Shown here piece by piece: positions 57,064 to 64,000 of a stretch of DNA of 64,000 nt. The stretch lies in assembly GCF_900110265.1 (NCBI RefSeq), contig NZ_FODB01000009.1:1-64000 (forward strand), read 5' to 3'. The position numbers were made by a program, and so were the translations under genes. Position 1 is the first letter of the stretch; each line of letters begins with the position of its first letter. The notes under the pieces were generated by a model. It ran no database searches. It was not told where the DNA came from and saw only the letters and a list, made by a program, of their open reading frames with translations. The stretch is from Vreelandella aquamarina. GTDB taxonomy: Bacteria; Pseudomonadota; Gammaproteobacteria; Pseudomonadales; Halomonadaceae.

Positions 57064-58857
57064 ATGCCCCATCGCGCAACACTACTGGGTATTCCCTGTT
57101 CGTTTTCGGGTTTTCCACTTTTGCCCTTGGCCGCCACGCTGATACTGAGCGGCTGCCAGCTGTCACCCTCTCTTTTTGACGGTGAAACCAACGCTCATGT
57201 TGAAGACCCAATGGTGACGGCACCGCCTATTACCAGCGGGCTGGATGCCGCTGGGTTACGTACCCTGCTAACCGCAGAGCTGGCCGGACAACGCGGCGAT
57301 TACCGCTATGCGGGCCAGGGATATCTTGAGGCCGCCCAGCGCTACACGTCACCAGGGCTGGCCGAACGGGCCACGTTCGCCGCACGCTTTGGTAATGATG
57401 CCGCACTAATGGAAGCCGCCGCGCTGCGCTGGCGTGAATTAGACCCTCGGGCAGAAACACCCAACCGCCTGCTTGCCTCACTATCACTCCAACGGGGCGA
57501 CTGGCTGGATAGCCTAGAGCAGCGGCTAGCCATTGCTGAATCAGGCGGCAATGGTGAAATTGCCCCCTTCGCTGAAATCGCCGTCGCCGAAGAGGCACCG
57601 CTTAACCTGTTAGCACAGCAGCTACGCAGCTATCTTTCACAGCCGGAGGTTTCCCAGCGCGAGTTTCACAGCGATGTGCTGCTGGGTACCGCCCTGATCG
57701 AAGCTGCCCTGGGAGAAACGCAAACCGCCCAGCGCTATTTAGATGAAGTAGAACAGCAAGAGCCAGAGTCAGCCGCCCTGTGGCTAGCTAAAGCACGCCT
57801 TGCTCTGGAAACTGGCGACCACCGCGGCGCACAGCAGGCAGCCCAGCAAGGCCTTAGCCTAGCGCCTGACGACGTGCGCTTTATCTTAATGCTGGCCCAA
57901 GCAGAAATACGCCTCAACAACATTACCGCCGCCGAAGTGCAAACCAATGCTCTATTAGAGAGCCACGGTGGCAACCAGGATTTACGCATTGCCTTGGCGC
58001 AGCTCTATTTAGAAGAAGGGCACAGCGAGCCTGCCTACCGGCTGCTGCAGCCGCTCATTAGTCAAGAGAACATACCCAACATTGCCTACTTCTTATTAGG
58101 TGCTATTGCCCAATCCCAAGGAGAGGTCGACAACGCCCTCCTCTACTACCGCCAAGTGTATGAAGGTGATGAATTTTTAGCCGCCAGGTCGGCGGCGGCT
58201 CGCATGCTCATTGAGGATGATCGTTTACTCGACGCCCGCGCTTTTCTACGCATTGAGCGCATGCGCCACGACGCCTATTTCGGTGACCTAGTAAGGTTAG
58301 AAGTGCAACTGCTGGACGAGTTGTCGCTTCAAGAAGATGCCACCGCCCTGCTGGATCGGGAAATTACCCGCACCCCAGATGACACTAGCCTGCTGTACCT
58401 TCGCGCCATGCGCGCCTGGGAGATGGGCGACTTAACAGGCATGGAGCGGGACTTACGGCAAATCTTACGCACCGAGCCCAACAATGCTGACGCGCTAAAT
58501 GCCCTAGGTTACACGCTCGCTGACCTTAACTTACCCGGAAGACTAGAAGAAGCTCGTGAGCTTATTGAGCGTGCCTACGAAGCGGACCCAGATAACCCGG
58601 CGGTATTAGACAGCATGGGCTGGGTGTATTTCCGCCTCGGCAAACCCGACGATGCGCTGGCATGGCTAGAAAGCGCCTACGCGCAGATGCCCGACCAAGA
58701 AATTGCCGCGCACTTAGCCGAGGTGCTTCATTCACTAGGACGCAGTGACGAAGCGCGCCTGCTGATTGCACGCATTCTGCAACGAACCACTTACCATCCT
58801 CACATTGATGATTTACTTGAGCGTTACCCTGAACTTACGCCACCCAGCGCGCCCTAA
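57064..58857 (+). CDS. TPR-repeat outer-membrane lipoprotein
   Basis: A 597-residue protein. Signal sequence ends in LILSGCQLSP, a lipobox with Cys near residue 29. The mature part is made of tetratricopeptide repeats, clearest at the C-terminus (NADALNALGYTLADLN, NPAVLDSMGWVYFRLGKPDDALAWLESAY, EIAAHLAEVLHSLGRSDEAR). Genes of this kind regularly lie next to lolB and ispE in gammaproteobacteria, but the role is unknown; perhaps outer-membrane assembly. Start is ATG 57064 (GAGATAC upstream), not the TTG five codons before. Confidence 0.85.
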   Translation: MPHRATLLGIPCSFSGFPLLPLAATLILSGCQLSPSLFDGETNAHVEDPMVTAPPITSGLDAAGLRTLLTAELAGQRGDYRYAGQGYLEAAQRYTSPGLAERATFAARFGNDAALMEAAALRWRELDPRAETPNRLLASLSLQRGDWLDSLEQRLAIAESGGNGEIAPFAEIAVAEEAPLNLLAQQLRSYLSQPEVSQREFHSDVLLGTALIEAALGETQTAQRYLDEVEQQEPESAALWLAKARLALETGDHRGAQQAAQQGLSLAPDDVRFILMLAQAEIRLNNITAAEVQTNALLESHGGNQDLRIALAQLYLEEGHSEPAYRLLQPLISQENIPNIAYFLLGAIAQSQGEVDNALLYYRQVYEGDEFLAARSAAARMLIEDDRLLDARAFLRIERMRHDAYFGDLVRLEVQLLDELSLQEDATALLDREITRTPDDTSLLYLRAMRAWEMGDLTGMERDLRQILRTEPNNADALNALGYTLADLNLPGRLEEARELIERAYEADPDNPAVLDSMGWVYFRLGKPDDALAWLESAYAQMPDQEIAAHLAEVLHSLGRSDEARLLIARILQRTTYHPHIDDLLERYPELTPPSAP

Positions 58858-58920
58858 GGCTTACTTCTTTACCGTTGCTAGTTTTTACCCTTAATAGACA
58901 GCACTGACATGGAGCCAGTT

Positions 58921-59577
58921 ATGTTGACTTCTTTTTTGAACAGCGCGCCAGTGAGCACCCCTTCCGCATCACTCTATCGTTCTTCCCGCCTATGGGTGGC
59001 CGCCCTGGCGGTGGCTGCCCTTACCGGGTGTGCCAGCCAAGCGCCGACGGATGAAGGCGGCCGCCAAGCCGGCCAGTGGGAGCGCCAACAGGCAGATGTG
59101 GAAGCGTTCGAGAGCTGGACCCTGGTCGGCAAAGCGGGCCTACGCACTCCAGAAGAGAACACCAGCGCCAACCTGGACTGGAACCAAACCCCCTACTACT
59201 TCCGCATGCTGATTAGCGGCCCCTTTGGCGGTGGTCGCAGCGTACTGGAAGGCCGCGAGGGTCGCTTCTCACTGACCACCAGTGAAGGCCGTTTTGAAGC
59301 AGAAACCCCGGAAGCCTTAATGGAAGAGCAGCTTGGCTGGTCGTTGCCAGTGCGCGCCATGCCTGACTGGGTGCGCGGCCTGCCCGGCGACCACGCCAGC
59401 TACCAGCTCGAAACTGACGAACTCGGCTTCCCGAGCCACCTTCAACAAGACGGCTGGGAAATTGACTACCGTGACTGGGAGCAGGCTGAAGGTATGTGGC
59501 TACCGCGCCGCTTGGTCATGAACTACGGCGATGTACGCATTACCCTGGTAGTTAATCAGTGGCAGGCCTCCGAATAG
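58921..59577 (+). CDS. lolB: Outer-membrane lipoprotein receptor LolB
   Basis: A 218-residue outer-membrane lipoprotein that receives lipoproteins from LolA and inserts them in the inner leaflet. Lipobox is AALTGCASQ. LolB-family segments are ESWTLVGKAGLRTPEENTSANLDWNQ, FRMLISGPFGGGRSVLEGREG and LVMNYGDVRITLVVNQWQ at the C-terminus. Start is ATG 58921, which has GGAG 7 bases upstream; the ATG at 58909 has none. It lies 63 bases after the TPR gene, and 59 bases before ispE. Confidence 0.93.
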   Translation: MLTSFLNSAPVSTPSASLYRSSRLWVAALAVAALTGCASQAPTDEGGRQAGQWERQQADVEAFESWTLVGKAGLRTPEENTSANLDWNQTPYYFRMLISGPFGGGRSVLEGREGRFSLTTSEGRFEAETPEALMEEQLGWSLPVRAMPDWVRGLPGDHASYQLETDELGFPSHLQQDGWEIDYRDWEQAEGMWLPRRLVMNYGDVRITLVVNQWQASE

Positions 59578-59636
59578 AGCGCTCGGGCTGGCAAGCGCCG
59601 GCCCTCTTTCATACGTTTAGCCAATAGAGAACCGGC

Positions 59637-60497
59637 ATGCCCGCAACACCCCGCCCACTCACTCTACCCGCCCCAGCCAAGTTAAACCGCATGCTGCATA
59701 TTGTGGGCCGCCGTCAAGACGGCTACCACGAACTGCAGACGCTGTTTCAGATTATCGACCTCTGCGATTATCTAAGCTTCAACCTGCGCCAAGACGGCGT
59801 TATCGAACTGACCACATCGATGGATGGCGTAGCGCACGATGACAACCTTATTGTGCGTGCAGCAAAGCGGTTGCAGCAGGCCAGCGGCACCCACCTTGGT
59901 GCTTCTATATCAATTGAGAAGCACCTGCCCATGGGCGGTGGCCTGGGTGGCGGCAGCTCCAACGCGGCAACCGTACTTAAAGGACTCAATCAGCTCTGGC
60001 AGCTTGGGCTCAGCGATGCCACCCTAGCAGAGCTGGGCTTAGCGCTAGGTGCCGATGTACCCGTCTTCGTTTTAGGCAAAAGCGCCTGGGCCGAAGGCGT
60101 GGGCGAGAAATTAACACCCGCGACCCTCGACACCCCGTGGTTTGTGGTCATCCACCCAGGCATTAGCGTCTCAACCCCCGCAATCTTCCAAGACCCGGAA
60201 TTGACACGCGACAGCCTCCCCATTACTATGGCGCGCGCACTGCAGGGGGGAGTGGCCGAGTGGCGTAATGACTGCGAAGCTACCGTCAAAAAACGCTACC
60301 CGCGTATCGCGGAAGCACTTGACTGGCTCGCGCAGCACGCACCTAGTCGGCTGACGGGCACTGGCGCCTGTTTGTTTGCAGCTTTTGAGTCACAAGAGGC
60401 TGCGCAAACGGTGGCTGAACTGGCTAATCAGCGCTGGCAAGCATGGGTCGCGCGCGGACTTAACACCTCTCCCCTACAAGATGCTCTGGGCTGCTGA
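59637..60497 (+). CDS. ispE: 4-diphosphocytidyl-2-C-methyl-D-erythritol kinase
   Basis: A 286-residue GHMP-family kinase of the MEP isoprenoid pathway. The substrate-binding start is LPAPAKLNRMLHIVGRRQDGYHELQTLFQ, the ATP-binding glycine loop is LPMGGGLGGGSSNAATVLKGLN, and the third motif is PSRLTGTGACLFAAFE. Length is normal. Transcribed with lolB, followed by tRNA-Gln. Confidence 0.96.
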   Translation: MPATPRPLTLPAPAKLNRMLHIVGRRQDGYHELQTLFQIIDLCDYLSFNLRQDGVIELTTSMDGVAHDDNLIVRAAKRLQQASGTHLGASISIEKHLPMGGGLGGGSSNAATVLKGLNQLWQLGLSDATLAELGLALGADVPVFVLGKSAWAEGVGEKLTPATLDTPWFVVIHPGISVSTPAIFQDPELTRDSLPITMARALQGGVAEWRNDCEATVKKRYPRIAEALDWLAQHAPSRLTGTGACLFAAFESQEAAQTVAELANQRWQAWVARGLNTSPLQDALGC

Positions 60498-60527
60498 AAG
60501 CGCCCGGTCATCGCATTAGGTTATTGC

Positions 60528-60602
60528 TGGGGTATCGCCAAGTGGTAAGGCACCGGTTTTTGGTATCGGCATTCCCAGGTTCGAATCCTGGTACCCCAGC
60601 CA
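60528..60602 (+). tRNA. tRNA-Gln (anticodon TTG)
   Basis: A complete 75-base cloverleaf including encoded CCA. The acceptor stem TGGGGTA pairs with TACCCCA, the D arm holds AAGTGGTAAGGC, the anticodon stem-loop is CCGGT-TTTTGGT-ATCGG, and the T arm is CCAGG-TTCGAAT-CCTGG. Same place as in other gammaproteobacteria, between ispE and prs. Confidence 0.97.
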
Positions 60603-60661
60603 ATTCTAATGTTGATCTGCGTTTTCTCCCCTGATCCCCAACACTGCAAAGGTGGCTGCGC

Positions 60662-61603
60662 GTGTCAAAATTGATGGTTTTCACCGGGAACGCCAATCCC
60701 GAACTCGCTCAAAAGATTGCCGAGAGCTTAGACAGCCGTATGGGTAACGCCACGGTGGGTCAATTTAGCGACGGCGAAATCGCGGTCGAGATCAATGAGA
60801 ACGTGCGTGGTAAGGATGTCTTCATCCTGCAATCCACCTGTGCCCCGACGAACGACAACCTGATGGAACTGATCCTGATGGTCGACGCTCTGCGTCGCGC
60901 CTCGGCTGCCCGTATTACGGCAGTGGTTCCCTACTTTGGTTATGCCCGCCAGGACCGTCGTGTACGCTCCGCCCGCGTTCCCATCTCAGCAAAAGTTGTG
61001 GCGGATATGATGGTGAAAGCAGGCGTTGATCGCGTAATGACCATGGACCTGCACGCCGACCAAATTCAAGGTTTCTTCGACGTACCGGTTGATAACGTGT
61101 ACGGCTCACCGATCCTGCTGGACGACATCGAGCGTCAAAACTACGACGATCTCGTGGTTGTTTCCCCCGATGTTGGCGGCGTTGTGCGTGCCCGTGCCAT
61201 CGCCAAACAGCTGAATGCTGATTTGGCTATCATTGACAAGCGTCGCCCCCAGGCCAACCAAGCCCAGGTGATGCACATTATCGGTGAAATCGAAGGCCGC
61301 ACTTGTGTGGTCGTCGATGACATGATTGATACCGCTGGCACACTGTGTAAAGCCGGTGAAGCGCTGAAAGACCACGGCGCTGCGCGCGTCGTCGCGTATG
61401 CTACGCATCCGATTTTGTCCGGCCCTGCGGTCGACAACATCACCAACTCTGTACTGGACGAGGTTGTCGTGACCGACACCATTCCGCTCGCCGACCATGC
61501 GCGTCGTAGCGGAAAGATTCGCCAGTTGAGCGTTGCTGGCTTGATTGCGGAAGCGATTCGCCGCGTCAGCAACGAAGAATCCGTCAGCGCGATGTTCCAC
61601 TAA
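60662..61603 (+). CDS. prs: Ribose-phosphate pyrophosphokinase
   Basis: A 313-residue enzyme making PRPP from ribose 5-phosphate and ATP. Motifs: [57 protein letters not shown] and the PRPP loop [17 protein letters not shown]. It begins with GTG at 60662 (AAAGGTGG upstream). Its codons are those of a well expressed gene. Confidence 0.98.
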   Translation: MSKLMVFTGNANPELAQKIAESLDSRMGNATVGQFSDGEIAVEINENVRGKDVFILQSTCAPTNDNLMELILMVDALRRASAARITAVVPYFGYARQDRRVRSARVPISAKVVADMMVKAGVDRVMTMDLHADQIQGFFDVPVDNVYGSPILLDDIERQNYDDLVVVSPDVGGVVRARAIAKQLNADLAIIDKRRPQANQAQVMHIIGEIEGRTCVVVDDMIDTAGTLCKAGEALKDHGAARVVAYATHPILSGPAVDNITNSVLDEVVVTDTIPLADHARRSGKIRQLSVAGLIAEAIRRVSNEESVSAMFH

Positions 61604-61636
61604 CGCCTGACGTTATAAGCCCCCAACTGGGGCCCT

Positions 61637-61674
61637 GGAAACGTCGTCGTCTGGTCGCGGACGGCGGCGTTTCC
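61637..61674 (+). terminator. Strong hairpin between prs and rplY
   Basis: A 15-bp stem from 61637-61651 pairing with 61660-61674 (two G-T pairs, the rest Watson-Crick) around an 8-base loop. Only TTACTT follows, not a proper T run, so it may be a weak terminator or an RNA-processing or leader structure of rplY, which starts 26 bases later. Confidence 0.55.
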
Positions 61675-61699
61675 TTACTTAAACCAAGAGGCAAATTCC

Positions 61700-62335
61700 A
61701 TGTCTGATTTTATCCTGCAAGCCAGCGTTCGTAACGACCTGGGGAAAGGTGCGAGCCGCCGCCTGCGTCGTGCGAACCAACAAGTACCGGCCGTTGTATA
61801 CGGCGGTGAGAAAGGTGCTCAGTCTATCTCTGTAGAAAAAACTGCGTTCTACAAAGCGATTGAAGACGAGGCCTTCTTCTCCTCTGTCATCAAACTGGTG
61901 ATCGACGGTAAAGAAGAGCAAGTGGTTGTTCGTGACCTGCAGCGTCACCCGTTCAAGCCACTGCTGACCCACGCTGACTTCCTGCGTGTTGATGCTACTC
62001 ACGAAATCACCATGAACGTGCCGCTGCACGTGGTGAACGAAGAGAAGTGTGTAGGTATCAAAGACCAAGGCGGCGAACTGCACGTCCTGGCTAACGAAGT
62101 CGCCATCAGCTGCTTGCCGAAAGACCTTCCGGACTTCCTGGAAGTGGACATCAGCAACGTTGAGCTGGGTACTACCCTGCACCTGTCTGACCTGACCCTG
62201 CCGGCTGGCGTCACTTCTGTTGACCTGTCCCACGGTGAAGAGCACGACAACGCCATTCTGAGCATCACCAAAGTGAAAGTACGTGGCGGTGACGAAGAAG
62301 AAGGCGAAGGCGACGCAGAAGCCAGCGCCGAGTAA
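61700..62335 (+). CDS. rplY: 50S ribosomal protein L25, long form (Ctc)
   Basis: A 211-residue protein with an N-terminal L25 5S-rRNA-binding domain ([45 protein letters not shown]) and the C-terminal TL5/Ctc beta domain ([39 protein letters not shown]). The end is acidic ([16 protein letters not shown]). The ribosome site is AGAGGCAAATTCC. A strong terminator follows. Confidence 0.97.
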   Translation: MSDFILQASVRNDLGKGASRRLRRANQQVPAVVYGGEKGAQSISVEKTAFYKAIEDEAFFSSVIKLVIDGKEEQVVVRDLQRHPFKPLLTHADFLRVDATHEITMNVPLHVVNEEKCVGIKDQGGELHVLANEVAISCLPKDLPDFLEVDISNVELGTTLHLSDLTLPAGVTSVDLSHGEEHDNAILSITKVKVRGGDEEEGEGDAEASAE

Positions 62336-62410
62336 GCCTTGCTAAAGGTGCTGCCAGCGTATGCTGACCAGTGCCGCCTGGGCCATGCCCGCATGGCCCA
62401 AGGATGTTAA

Positions 62411-62441
62411 AATCAAGCGCTTCGGCGCTTGATTTTTTTTT
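62411..62441 (+). terminator. Rho-independent terminator after rplY
   Basis: A perfect 10-bp stem AATCAAGCGC / GCGCTTGATT with a TTCG tetraloop, then a T run. Confidence 0.93.
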
Positions 62442-62526
62442 GCAGCGTGGCGCTACCCTGCTTATCTGCAAAGCAGCTGCCAGTGAGTCAACTGATATAT
62501 CTTCCAGAACCGTTGGAGGTGGGAAA

Positions 62527-63108
62527 ATGAGCCAGGTAACGGCCATTATAGGACTGGGCAACCCAGGCGCAGAATACGACGCCACCCGCCATAATGCGGG
62601 CTTTTGGCTAGTGGACGCCATTGCACGCAGCGCCCACACCGAACTGCGTCCTGAGAAAAAGTTTTTAGGGTTATACGCCAAAGCCCGCGTGGGTGACCAT
62701 GAGCTGCACCTGCTCAACCCCACCACCTTTATGAACCGCAGCGGTGCGGCTGTGGCAGCGCTAACCCAGTTTTTTAAGCTTACCCCAGACAACCTACTGG
62801 TCGCTCACGATGAGCTTGACCTCCCCCCTGGGCAGTCACGCTATAAAACCGGCGGCGGGCACGGCGGCCACAACGGGCTGCGGGATATTATCAGCGCCCT
62901 TGGCAACCAAAACCAGTTTCATCGGCTGCGGATTGGCATCGGCCATCCCGGCGAGGCGCGCCAAGTAGTGAACTATGTACTAGGCCGCCCTGGCAAAGCC
63001 GAACAAGAAGCCATTGAGCGCTCGTTGGATGAGTGCCTAGCCACGCTTCCGCTTGTGCTTTCCGGCGACTGGGCTAAAGCCATGAACCGCCTACATAGCG
63101 TAAAATAG
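62527..63108 (+). CDS. pth: Peptidyl-tRNA hydrolase
   Basis: A 193-residue hydrolase that recycles peptidyl-tRNA. Catalytic His is in ATRHNAGFWLVD, with NPTTFMNRSGAAV, AHDELDLPPGQSRYK and GGGHGGHNGLRDI. Start ATG 62527 (GGAGGTGGGAAA upstream) matches the family; the frame is open further upstream, where the rplY terminator lies. Followed by ychF, as commonly seen. Confidence 0.97.
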   Translation: MSQVTAIIGLGNPGAEYDATRHNAGFWLVDAIARSAHTELRPEKKFLGLYAKARVGDHELHLLNPTTFMNRSGAAVAALTQFFKLTPDNLLVAHDELDLPPGQSRYKTGGGHGGHNGLRDIISALGNQNQFHRLRIGIGHPGEARQVVNYVLGRPGKAEQEAIERSLDECLATLPLVLSGDWAKAMNRLHSVK

Positions 63109-63213
63109 CAGCACGTTTTCAGCACATATTCTCTACGCGTTACGCACGCGCTTTTTTTCACACTTGGCAGGCGCTTTATTGGTAGCGCCGCCCTAGCGGC
63201 CAGGAAGTTACTT

Positions 63214-64000
63214 ATGGGCTTTAACTGCGGTATTGTCGGCCTACCCAACGTAGGCAAATCCACGCTGTTCAATGCGTTGACGAAGTCAGGGATTGATGCA
63301 GAGAACTTCCCGTTCTGCACCATCGAACCCAACGTTGGCATCGTCCCGATGCCAGACCCACGCCTGGATGCGCTAGCGGCCATCGTAAAGCCTGAGAAAG
63401 TGCTGCCCACCACCATGGAGTTTGTGGATATCGCAGGCCTCGTGGCGGGTGCCTCCAAAGGTGAAGGCCTGGGCAATAAGTTCCTGGCCAACATTCGTGA
63501 AACCCAAGCCATTGCCCACGTGGTGCGCTGCTTCGATAACGACAACGTGATCCACGTCGCCAACCAAGTAGATCCCCGCGCCGACATCGAGACCATCAAT
63601 CTTGAGCTCGCCTTGGCCGACCTAGACACCGTCGAGAAAGCCAGCCAGCGCCTACTGCGCTCGGTAAAAGGAGGTGATAAAGACGCCATTGCCACCAAAG
63701 CCGTGCTGGACAAAATCCTGCCGCATCTTGCCGAAGGCCAGCCGCTGCGCAGCTTTGGCCTGGATGACGACGAAAAACGTCAGGTAAAAAGCTTTGGCTT
63801 TTTGACCCTCAAGCCCACTATGTACATTGCTAACGTCAATGAAGATGGCTTTGAGAACAACCCCTACCTGGATATCGTCAAAGAGATCGCCGCCGAAGAA
63901 GGTGCAGTCGTCGTACCGGTGTGCAACCAGTTAGAAGCCGAAATTGCCGAACTCGAAGATGAAGAGCGCAGCATGTTCCTCTCCGAAATGGGCATGGAAG
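63214..64000 (+). CDS. ychF: Redox-responsive P-loop GTPase/ATPase YchF, truncated by window end
   Basis: At least 262 residues in an open frame that continues beyond position 64000. N-terminal [25 protein letters not shown] in two pieces (P-loop GLPNVGKST), [19 protein letters not shown], the G3 DIAGLV, an insertion with coiled coil, and the G4-equivalent NVNE that favours ATP over GTP in this family. AGGAAG lies upstream of the ATG. YchF is an Obg-family ATPase linked to ribosomes and oxidative stress. Confidence 0.97.
   Translation, partial: MGFNCGIVGLPNVGKSTLFNALTKSGIDAENFPFCTIEPNVGIVPMPDPRLDALAAIVKPEKVLPTTMEFVDIAGLVAGASKGEGLGNKFLANIRETQAIAHVVRCFDNDNVIHVANQVDPRADIETINLELALADLDTVEKASQRLLRSVKGGDKDAIATKAVLDKILPHLAEGQPLRSFGLDDDEKRQVKSFGFLTLKPTMYIANVNEDGFENNPYLDIVKEIAAEEGAVVVPVCNQLEAEIAELEDEERSMFLSEMGME

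Noticed and set aside
61106-61600. Open frames opposite prs and rplY
   Set aside because: Antisense shadows of highly biased coding sequence; no start signals or family match.

Overview
The window reads as a gammaproteobacterial chromosome of the Halomonas/Vreelandella type. This is an inference from gene order (hemA-prfA-prmC diverging from lolB-ispE-tRNA-Gln-prs-rplY-pth-ychF) and from the family-level look of the proteins; no rRNA or other taxonomic marker lies in the window. Nearly all of it is ordinary housekeeping and transport. I found no CRISPR array, prophage, insertion sequence or recognisable defence island.

Region by region: 1-6.3 kb holds the 3' end of a sensor kinase gene converging on a czcCBA-like metal-efflux operon. 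Its RND pump has a non-canonical proton-relay motif and its adaptor has a His/Glu-rich tail, so this block may be acquired. From 6.5 to 14 kb lie a SIMPL protein whose gene runs into the 3' end of serS, serS, a DAACS transporter, a DUF4202 protein and a large YdiJ-type FAD/Fe-S dehydrogenase. From 14 to 25.3 kb lie trpGDC without trpE, a two-subunit NAD-linked formate dehydrogenase, a solitary Mn/Zn-type substrate-binding protein, gph, ndh, a REP-pair element and rpe. From 25.5 to 29.3 kb is a complete sulfate uptake operon (binding protein, cysT, cysW, cysA).

From 29.4 to 40 kb come a YajG-like lipoprotein, tpm, an SH3/coiled-coil membrane protein, a DUF1820 protein, a decayed stretch with two gene remnants, a TlyA-type methyltransferase, an MscK-like channel, pldA, a yqjD/yqjE/yqjK-like trio and a BaiN/HI0933 flavoprotein. 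From 40.2 to 49.5 kb are an RND multidrug adaptor and pump behind a palindromic candidate operator, a DUF3617 protein, a CPXCG-type zinc ribbon and a putrescine ABC operon (potFGHI order). From 49.7 to 52.3 kb are ahpC and ahpF, with an OxyR-like site upstream of ahpC. From 52.3 to 64 kb is the conserved moeB-lrp-prmC-prfA-hemA / TPR-lolB-ispE-tRNA-prs-rplY-pth-ychF block; ychF runs off the end.

Most interesting for follow-up are the decayed region at 31.9-32.3 kb, the OxyR-like and TGTACAT operator-like sites, the REP pair, the SIMPL/serS overlap, the solitary metal-binding protein, and the divergent Czc pump. None of these is strong evidence for a wholly new system.
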